Of a stretch of 11,497 nucleotides of DNA, positions 6,710 through 11,497 are shown in pieces (position 1 is the stretch's first letter; each line of letters opens with the position of its first letter). The notes beneath the pieces are model-generated. The model made no database searches. It was not told the origin of the DNA and saw only the letters and a list, made by a program, of their open reading frames with translations. The stretch spans positions 1 to 11,497 of the forward strand of contig JAUWTE010000051.1 of the NCBI GenBank assembly GCA_030609765.1, read 5' to 3'. Source of the DNA: Acidobacteriota bacterium (lineage in GTDB: Bacteria; Acidobacteriota; UBA890). Position numbers and translations under genes: made by a program.

Positions 6710-8425
6710 TCAACGAAACGTCGCGCCATCCCGGTATTCACCGAAGACATCGCGCAGGCGATCAGCAACCTCACCGAGCGTGGCTTCCTCCCGCACCGCC
6801 TCGAGGATCGCCTCAACCACGTTCGCCGTGCCTTCAGCGGCGCTTGTCACGTTCTCGAGAGCCCGCTCGGCGCGGTCTCGGTCGCGACCGAGGCGGAGCG
6901 CCTCGAGCTCTGCGGCCTTCTTCTCTTCCAGCGCCGGAGGGATCTGCAGCAGCGCCATTTCGGTCGTGCCCTCGGCCTCCTCCTGGAAGCGATTAACACC
7001 AACTACGACTCGCTCGCCAGACTCCACCGCCATTTGATGCTCGTAGGCCGCCATCTCGATCTGTCGTTGCACGTAACCACTCTCGATGGCCGGCACCATT
7101 CCTCCCATCTGCTCGATGGTCTGCAGAATTGCCCAGGCCTCCTCCTCGAGCTCGCCCGTCATCGCCTCGACGCTGAAGGAGCCACCCAGAGGATCGATGA
7201 TGTCTGCCGCGCCATGCTCGTGCGCGAGGAGCTGCTGCGTCCTGAGAGCAGTTCGCACCGCCTCCTCGGTAGGTAGAGCGAGCGCCTCATCCATGCTGTT
7301 GGTGTGCAGCGACTGGCACCCTCCGAGCACCGCCGCCAGAGCCTGGACCGCGACGCGAACGACGTTGTTGAACGGCTGCTGGGCAGTCAGCGTCGAGCCC
7401 GCGGTTTGGGCGTGAAATCGCATGTGCCAGGCGCGCGGATTCGTGGCGCCGAACCGCTCCTTGACGATGCGCGCCCACAACCGCCGCGCGGCGCGAAACT
7501 TGGCGACCTCCTCGAACAGGTGATTGTGGGCGTTGAAGAAGAACGACAACCGCGGCATGAAGTTGTCGATGTCGAGGCCCGCCGACAGTCCGGCCTCCGT
7601 GTAGGCGATGGCATTGCCGAAGGTGAAAGCCAGCTCCTGCGCCGCGGTCGAGCCCGCCTCGCGGATGTGGTAGCCGGAGATGCTGATGCTGTTCCATCGC
7701 GGCACCCGTTCGGCACAGAAGCGCAGGGTGTCGGTGATCAACCGCAAGGAGGGGCCGGGAGGATAGATGTACGTGCCGCGCGCCACATACTCCTTGAGGA
7801 TGTCGTTCTGAATCGTGCCCCCGAGGCTATCGAGGGGTACGCCTCGCCGCTCTGCCAGGGCGCAGTACAGCGACAGCAACGTGGCAGCCGTGGAATTGAT
7901 CGTCATCGAGGTGGTCACGGTCCCGATGTCGATCTCGTTGAAGAGCACCTCCATGTCGCGTACCGAATCGACAGCCACACCGACCCTGCCGATCTCCCCT
8001 TGCGCCATCGGATGGTCGGAATCGTAACCGATCTGGGTGGGAAGATCGAAGGCCACGGACAGGCCGGTTTGCCCCCGTTCCAACAAGTAGCGAAAGCGCT
8101 CGTTGGTCTCCTCGGCGGTGGCGAAGCCGGCGTATTGCCGCATGGTCCAGAGCCTGCCGCGATACATGCTCGAGTGGATGCCACGCGTGAATGGATACTC
8201 TCCCGGAAATCCCAGCTCGTCCGAAAACGACCACTCGGGAAGATCCGCCGGAGAGTGCAAAGCCTGCAGATTCTCGCCGTCAGAACCGATTCCCGGGGCT
8301 CTGTGCGCCGGTTTCGAGCGCGCCGTTTCTTGGTCGAAGCGCCCCTCCCAGCCGGCACGATTCTCCGCCAGTGCCCCCAGTGCCTCCTTGTCCCAGAGGC
8401 ACAACTGTTCTTCGCGCTCTCGCAT
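6710..8425 (-). CDS. Methylmalonyl-CoA mutase, large (catalytic) subunit
   Basis: This cytoplasmic enzyme subunit interconverts methylmalonyl-CoA and succinyl-CoA with adenosylcobalamin, in propionate, odd-chain fatty acid and branched amino acid use. The 571 residues cover the substrate-binding TIM barrel from end to end: GFPGEYPFTRG, TMRQYAGFATAEETNERF, GLSVAFDLPTQIGYDSDHP, GTIQNDILKEYVARGTYIYPP, SISISGYHIREAG and QSLHTNSMDEALALPT. Tyr98, Arg216 and His253 each lie 9 residues beyond Tyr89, Arg207 and His244 of the Propionibacterium enzyme. Isobutyryl-CoA mutase has Phe and Gln at the first two, so methylmalonyl-CoA is the predicted substrate. The protein ends after the linker, with no Asp-x-His-x-x-Gly cobalamin-binding domain. 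It must pair with a separate small subunit, which is not in this window. The start lies 2 nt after the aminopeptidase stop, so translational coupling is likely. No strong Shine-Dalgarno is visible. Confidence 0.95.
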   Translation of the reverse strand: MREREEQLCLWDKEALGALAENRAGWEGRFDQETARSKPAHRAPGIGSDGENLQALHSPADLPEWSFSDELGFPGEYPFTRGIHSSMYRGRLWTMRQYAGFATAEETNERFRYLLERGQTGLSVAFDLPTQIGYDSDHPMAQGEIGRVGVAVDSVRDMEVLFNEIDIGTVTTSMTINSTAATLLSLYCALAERRGVPLDSLGGTIQNDILKEYVARGTYIYPPGPSLRLITDTLRFCAERVPRWNSISISGYHIREAGSTAAQELAFTFGNAIAYTEAGLSAGLDIDNFMPRLSFFFNAHNHLFEEVAKFRAARRLWARIVKERFGATNPRAWHMRFHAQTAGSTLTAQQPFNNVVRVAVQALAAVLGGCQSLHTNSMDEALALPTEEAVRTALRTQQLLAHEHGAADIIDPLGGSFSVEAMTGELEEEAWAILQTIEQMGGMVPAIESGYVQRQIEMAAYEHQMAVESGERVVVGVNRFQEEAEGTTEMALLQIPPALEEKKAAELEALRLGRDRDRAERALENVTSAAEGTANVVEAILEAVREEATLGEVADRLRDVFGEYRDGATFR

Positions 8426-8427
8426 GG

Positions 8428-9945
8428 CTAGCGCTGCTCGCGTTGCTGTTGCTTGTACCTTTTAACCAGCTCCTCGAGCCGGTGGTGATTGGCGAAGCTC
8501 TCCTCCGCCATCGTCGCCTCGACCTCTTCCACGGTACGGGGAATCCCCACGCTGAGGCGAACGAGCCCCTCGTCGGTGTAGGCGTAGGAGTCCTCGATGC
8601 GCACGCCGATATCCTTGTACTTCATGATGACCGGCCGCAGGCGCTCGCGCAGCGCGTCCGCCTCGGGTCCCTCCCCCATGCGGTCGAGCGCATCCTCACG
8701 GATGTACAGGCCGGGCTCGAGGGTAAAGGCGTAGCCGATCTCCACCGTAGGGCTATTGGGATCGTGCACGTTCAAACCTATGCCATGACCCAGGCCGTGC
8801 AGGGCGAAAAGGCGGTGCTGCGGCTGCTCGGACCCGGGCATCGTCGCATCGGCTGACTCGATCAGGCCGAGCCTCGCCAGTCCCGCCGCCAGCACCCGAT
8901 TCGCCTCCCGGCTCAGATCGCGCTGTGAAACGCCGATCTCGCGGGCCATCTCCTCCGCCGCCAGCTGCGCCTCCAAAACGACCTCGTAGATCTCGCGCTG
9001 CTCATCGGTGAACTTGCCGCTCACCGGAACCGAGCGCGTGATGTCTGTGGTGTAGCGGTCGTACTCGGCGCCGATATCCATGACCAGCATATCGCCGGCA
9101 TGCATGAACCGGTCGTTGCTGTTGTAGTGCAGGACCGTGCTGTTGGGGCCCGACCCCACGATCGAGGCAAAGCCCGGACGTCCGGCCCCATAGCGCCGGA
9201 AGGAATACTCGATCAGGGCGTGAATCTCGAACTCGTTCATCCCCGGCTCGATCGCCTGCATGGCGGCGATGTGCGCCTCTCTCGTGATGGTCGAGGCTGT
9301 CTGCAGGAGCATGATTTCAGCCGGAGACTTGATGGAGCGCATGCGACCGAGGGTAGATGTAGGGTTGATCCACTCAATCCCGGTCACGGCCTCGTCGCCA
9401 CCACCGCCGCCGAACCGCCTCGGGCGACCCATCTGCCCGAACAACGCGGCTACGGTGTCGTCCTCGTTGGGCCCGGCTAGCGCCACAATCGTGCGGGGCG
9501 CCCCGCGCGTGACGCTCTGCAAGGTGGTTTCGAACTCGGAAATGGGCATGCTCTCCATGCCAGTGAGCTCCGCAGCGCCCTCGACGCCGAAGCGATGCCC
9601 CTCCCAGATCTCACGTGCCGGATTGCGCTCGCGCACGAACAAGATCTGGCGAACTTCCTCCCCGGACTTGATCATGAGCAGGCGCGCATTGGGCTCATCG
9701 AAGCCGGTCAAATAGTGGAAGTTGTTCTCCTGCCCCCAGACCGTGTAGTCGTTGGCGGGAGCCCCGGCACCTTCGAAGTAGTAGACGCCGTCACCGAGAG
9801 CTTCCATCAAGCGCGCACGGCGCTCGGCGTACTCCGGCGCCAGGATCTGGGCGCTGGCTCCGACCGCGAGCATCACGCTCACGGCTAGAATGATCGAAGC
9901 CACTATCTTCGGCAGAAAGACCGCCTTGTCGGCTCGCACGCCCAT
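8428..9945 (-). CDS. Exported Xaa-Pro aminopeptidase (M24B, PepP-like)
   Basis: The enzyme removes an N-terminal residue preceding proline, using a two-metal site. The 505 residues begin with a signal peptide (1-32, hydrophobic core IVASIILAVSVMLAVGA, likely cut after Ala-Ser-Ala), so it probably acts in the periplasm or outside, unlike the cytoplasmic E. coli PepP. Residues about 35-200 are the aminopeptidase P N-terminal domain (YYFEGAG, NNFHYLTGF). Residues about 205-465 are the pita-bread catalytic domain, with all five metal ligands: Asp290 in VMDIGAEYD, Asp301 in TDITRSVPV, His387 in LHGLGHGIG, Glu410 in LEPGLY and Glu451 in RIEDSY. A run of five glycines (179-183) marks the loop between domains. 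The start is supported by AGGAAG 5 nt upstream. It is first in a two-gene unit with the mutase, which follows after 2 nt. A possible role is recovery of proline-containing peptides, feeding amino acid catabolism toward propionyl-CoA. Confidence 0.93.
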   Translation of the reverse strand: MGVRADKAVFLPKIVASIILAVSVMLAVGASAQILAPEYAERRARLMEALGDGVYYFEGAGAPANDYTVWGQENNFHYLTGFDEPNARLLMIKSGEEVRQILFVRERNPAREIWEGHRFGVEGAAELTGMESMPISEFETTLQSVTRGAPRTIVALAGPNEDDTVAALFGQMGRPRRFGGGGGDEAVTGIEWINPTSTLGRMRSIKSPAEIMLLQTASTITREAHIAAMQAIEPGMNEFEIHALIEYSFRRYGAGRPGFASIVGSGPNSTVLHYNSNDRFMHAGDMLVMDIGAEYDRYTTDITRSVPVSGKFTDEQREIYEVVLEAQLAAEEMAREIGVSQRDLSREANRVLAAGLARLGLIESADATMPGSEQPQHRLFALHGLGHGIGLNVHDPNSPTVEIGYAFTLEPGLYIREDALDRMGEGPEADALRERLRPVIMKYKDIGVRIEDSYAYTDEGLVRLSVGIPRTVEEVEATMAEESFANHHRLEELVKRYKQQQREQR

Positions 9946-9950
9946 GTGTT

Positions 9951-9956
9951 CTTCCT
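9951..9956 (-). promoter_or_regulatory. Ribosome binding site of the aminopeptidase gene
   Basis: The minus strand reads AGGAAG, 5 nt before the ATG at 9943-9945. This fixes the start just before the signal peptide. Confidence 0.6.
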
Positions 9957-9973
9957 TTCAACCAACGATGGCC

Positions 9974-9989
9974 CGGACGGAACGGTCCG
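9974..9989. repeat. Short inverted repeat in the aminopeptidase leader
   Basis: CGGAC and GTCCG pair around a 6-nt spacer (GGAACG). It lies in the intergenic space between the divergent aminopeptidase and moaC genes, about 30 nt from the aminopeptidase start. It could be an RNA hairpin in the leader or a small operator. Arms of 5 bp can occur by chance. Confidence 0.25.
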
Positions 9990-10027
9990 CAACGAAGCCA
10001 TCCGCGTCGCGCAGTAGGTGAGGCCGT

Positions 10028-10033
10028 ATTCTA
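10028..10033 (-). promoter_or_regulatory. Candidate extended -10 promoter for the aminopeptidase-mutase unit
   Basis: On the minus strand TGGTAGAAT forms an extended -10 element (TGn followed by a 5 of 6 match to TATAAT). Its transcript would start near 10020, giving a leader of about 75 nt that includes the AGGAAG ribosome site. The hexamer 17 nt upstream (GGATTA) is a poor -35, which is tolerable for an extended -10 promoter. Confidence 0.35.
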
Positions 10034-10121
10034 CCAGGGTGACATTCCCCTAATCCGGGGCGCACCCGCCATTTGCGCGCCTTTTCAGGCAGCCGTGGCA
10101 GCATGCTACGCTCCTTGCAAC

Positions 10122-10598
10122 ATGACTGATCGCGATCAACTCAGCCATCTCGATTCCGAAGGACGTGCCCGTATGGTCGACGTCGGCGACAAGGCGCCGA
10201 CCCGGCGCCATGCGCAGGCGTCCGGACGCCTCGCGATGAGCCCAGCCACCCGTGAGCGCGTGCTGCAGGGAGATGTCCCCAAGGGCAACGTCGTCGAGGT
10301 CGCCCGCATCGCCGGCATCCAGGCCGCCAAGCGTACGGCCGAGCTGATACCGCTGTGCCATCCCCTGCGTCTCACCCATGTGGATGTGCGGGTCGAGGCC
10401 GCGGAGGACGGGCTGTTGGTGACCGCGGAAGCAGCTTGTATGGGGCCCACCGGCGTGGAGATGGAGGCATTGACGGCCGTCTCGGTGGCTCTGCTGACGC
10501 TCTATGACATGTGCAAGGCCGTCGAGCGCGGCATGACGATTACGGATGTGAGTCTGGAAGAAAAGTCGGGCGGCGCCTCCGGCAGGTGGAAACGATGA
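10122..10598 (+). CDS. moaC: Cyclic pyranopterin monophosphate synthase MoaC
   Basis: MoaC acts after the radical-SAM enzyme MoaA and converts the 3',8-cyclo-GTP intermediate to cyclic pyranopterin monophosphate, an early precursor of molybdenum cofactor. The 158-residue length and sequence fit the family throughout: LSHLDSEGRARMVDVGDK at the start, then GNVVEVARIAGIQAAKRT, LIPLCHPLRLTHV, GPTGVEMEALTAVSVALLTLYDMCKAV and KSGGASG near the end. Lys54 and Asp129 align with the catalytic Lys51 and Asp128 of E. coli MoaC, and His80, Glu113 and Glu115 are also kept. The frame extends to a GTG at 10095, but family members begin close to the ATG at 10122, which is used here. No Shine-Dalgarno stands before either start, so a leaderless or very short leader transcript is possible. 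Its stop overlaps the next gene's start. No moaA, moaD or moaE is in the window. Confidence 0.95.
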   Translation: MTDRDQLSHLDSEGRARMVDVGDKAPTRRHAQASGRLAMSPATRERVLQGDVPKGNVVEVARIAGIQAAKRTAELIPLCHPLRLTHVDVRVEAAEDGLLVTAEAACMGPTGVEMEALTAVSVALLTLYDMCKAVERGMTITDVSLEEKSGGASGRWKR

Positions 10599-11137
10599 AG
10601 GAAGCGCCGCACGAGCATCGGCTCGGAGCCAAAGCCGATTCTCCGGATGCCTTCGGCGTCGCCGTGCTCACGGTCAGCACCGGCGTGGCGGCCGGCGAGC
10701 ACCCGGACGGGGGATCGCCTCCCATCGTTGACGCGGTGCAGGGCTGGGGCATCAGAGTCGAGCATCAGGATGTGGTGCCTGACGATGTGGATGCCATCTC
10801 CGCCGCCTTGCGGTCCTGGGCTGCCGATCCTCGTGTTGATCTCATCCTCACTACGGGGGGCACAGGACTGTCACCGACCGACGTGACGCCCGAAGCGACC
10901 CAGGAAGTCTGTGAGCGCCATGCGCCGGGGATCGCCGAGTACCTGCGTGCTCGTGGTCTCGCCGCCACTCCCTTCGCGGCTCTGTCGCGCGGCGCCTGCG
11001 GCATATCGCAAGGCACGCTCATCATCAATCTGCCGGGCAGCCCCAGCGGTGTCCGCGACGGCCTCGAGGCCCTCGCCCCGATCATCACCCACACGCTGGA
11101 AATCGTCACCGGCCGCCCCCTCCCCCCGGCCGACTAG
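10595..11137 (+). CDS. MogA/MoaB-family molybdopterin adenylyltransferase
   Basis: Proteins of this family adenylate molybdopterin before metal insertion, a late step of molybdenum cofactor synthesis. The 180 residues show the hallmark motifs: GVAVLTVSTG (21-30), VPDD (61-64), LILTTGGTGLSPTDVTPEA (83-101) and NLPGSPSGVRDGLEAL (145-160). Asp63 and Asp96 align with the functional Asp49 and Asp82 of E. coli MogA, so an active enzyme is likely. The choice between the names mogA and moaB is not safe from sequence alone. The frame is open back to a GTG at 10511 inside moaC, but the ATG at 10595 overlaps the moaC stop as ATGA and has AGGTGGA 4 nt upstream, so it is the real start. The ATGA overlap points to translational coupling with moaC. 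About 20 residues before the core fold are poorly conserved and probably flexible. Confidence 0.93.
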   Translation: MKEAPHEHRLGAKADSPDAFGVAVLTVSTGVAAGEHPDGGSPPIVDAVQGWGIRVEHQDVVPDDVDAISAALRSWAADPRVDLILTTGGTGLSPTDVTPEATQEVCERHAPGIAEYLRARGLAATPFAALSRGACGISQGTLIINLPGSPSGVRDGLEALAPIITHTLEIVTGRPLPPAD

Positions 11138-11138
11138 C

Positions 11139-11150
11139 CCAGACGTCTGG
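11139..11150. repeat. Perfect 12-nt palindrome after the mogA/moaB stop
   Basis: CCAGACGTCTGG begins two bases after the stop codon. It has no loop and no T run, so it is a poor terminator but a possible protein-binding site. Its core AGACGTCT recurs at 1364-1371 in another intergenic stretch. Confidence 0.35.
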
Positions 11151-11172
11151 CCCCTCAGGCTCCAGCTTTGTA

Positions 11173-11194
11173 CAGACCCTTGGACAGAGGTCTG
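11173..11194 (+). terminator. Weak hairpin downstream of mogA/moaB
   Basis: CAGACC and GGTCTG pair around a 10-nt loop, 35 nt after the stop codon. The arms are exact, but no T run follows, so intrinsic termination is doubtful. GTCTG of the upstream palindrome could also pair with CAGAC here. Confidence 0.2.
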
Positions 11195-11497
11195 GCAGAG
11201 GGAAACGCGGGGTGATCGGGCAACCGACAATTGTGCTGGAGGTCCGAGGGAGGCTCAGGGTGATCGGCGCTGCGAACGGTTGAGCACGGAACCCGAGGAA
11301 GGCGCGGGGACGTCGCCGTAGCGGACGCTTGAGCGCGAAGGCTTCGAACTTGCGGGCTCACCTGCGAACCATGTGCGCGAACTGTCCGCCTTCTATGAGA
11401 AGGCCTTCCTCTGTCAAGGGCAACGTGGTGCCTGAAATCGTATCGATCCGCGCGCCATGCTTCTATTCGCACTCTGATGGACGGGGTTCAGGTCGTC

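Larger units (their letters stand above)
11138..11497. other. Stretch without a supported gene (right edge)
   Basis: These 360 nt follow the mogA/moaB stop and hold no frame with a start, ribosome site and recognisable product. GGGTGATCGG occurs twice (11210-11219 and 11258-11267). A 37-codon frame at 11322-11432, between TAG and TGA, reads like protein (EREGFELAGSPANH, then VRELSAFYEKAFL) but has no good start codon. It could be the remnant of a gene or chance. A minus-strand frame at 11155-11472 is rich in Arg, Ser and Pro with no recognisable motif, and is judged non-coding. Confidence 0.5.

Noticed and set aside
9946..10121. Molybdenum-cofactor riboswitch upstream of moaC
   Set aside because: The space holds only short inverted repeats and none of the multi-stem layout expected of that RNA.
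10511..10594. Longer N terminus of the MogA/MoaB protein from a GTG inside moaC
   Set aside because: The extra 28 residues are moaC read in another frame; the ATG at 10595 has a ribosome site and a typical ATGA overlap.
11340..11365. Possible tRNA T-arm around TTCGAA
   Set aside because: The flanking bases do not pair into a T stem, and no acceptor or anticodon arm is found at the right spacing on either strand.
11155..11472. Minus-strand open frame of 105 codons at the right edge
   Set aside because: Its composition is Arg/Ser/Pro-rich without any hydrophobic core or motif, there is no ribosome site, and it looks like a chance frame.

Overview
The window is GC-rich and gene-dense, in the style of an environmental bacterium with a Gram-negative envelope. 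Two neighbouring GWxTD-domain proteins, TPR proteins with export signals and a single-domain methylmalonyl-CoA mutase large subunit together suggest Acidobacteriota or a related phylum. This is an inference from gene content; no marker gene here settles the taxonomy.

Layout. Positions 1-6516 hold a minus-strand run that reads leftward: a GWxTD protein with C-terminal TPRs (4297-6516), a second GWxTD protein with a GYRTD variant and a Gly/Ala/Glu/Val-rich insert (2473-4269), a secreted protein with a carboxypeptidase-regulatory-like domain and TPRs (1422-2402), a lipoprotein with a transglutaminase-like Cys-His-Asp triad and TPRs (162-1307), and the first 22 codons of another exported protein, cut by the left edge (1-67). 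All five begin with a signal peptide or lipoprotein signal, so they look like one envelope or periplasmic module of unknown function. Two short tandem repeats sit upstream of the first and fourth genes of this run.

Positions 6710-9945 hold a second minus-strand pair only 2 nt apart: an exported M24B Xaa-Pro aminopeptidase followed by the methylmalonyl-CoA mutase catalytic subunit. The mutase lacks the B12-binding domain, which must be encoded elsewhere. Its substrate-contact residues predict methylmalonyl-CoA rather than isobutyryl-CoA.

Positions 10122-11137 hold, on the plus strand, moaC and a mogA/moaB-family gene that overlap by ATGA. They encode an early and a late step of molybdenum cofactor synthesis. 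They are divergent from the aminopeptidase gene across about 176 nt. The last 360 nt (11138-11497) hold no gene I can support, only small inverted repeats and a short protein-like frame.

No tRNA, rRNA, CRISPR array, insertion sequence, phage gene or convincing intrinsic terminator was found. The best candidate for an undescribed system is the GWxTD/TPR/transglutaminase run.
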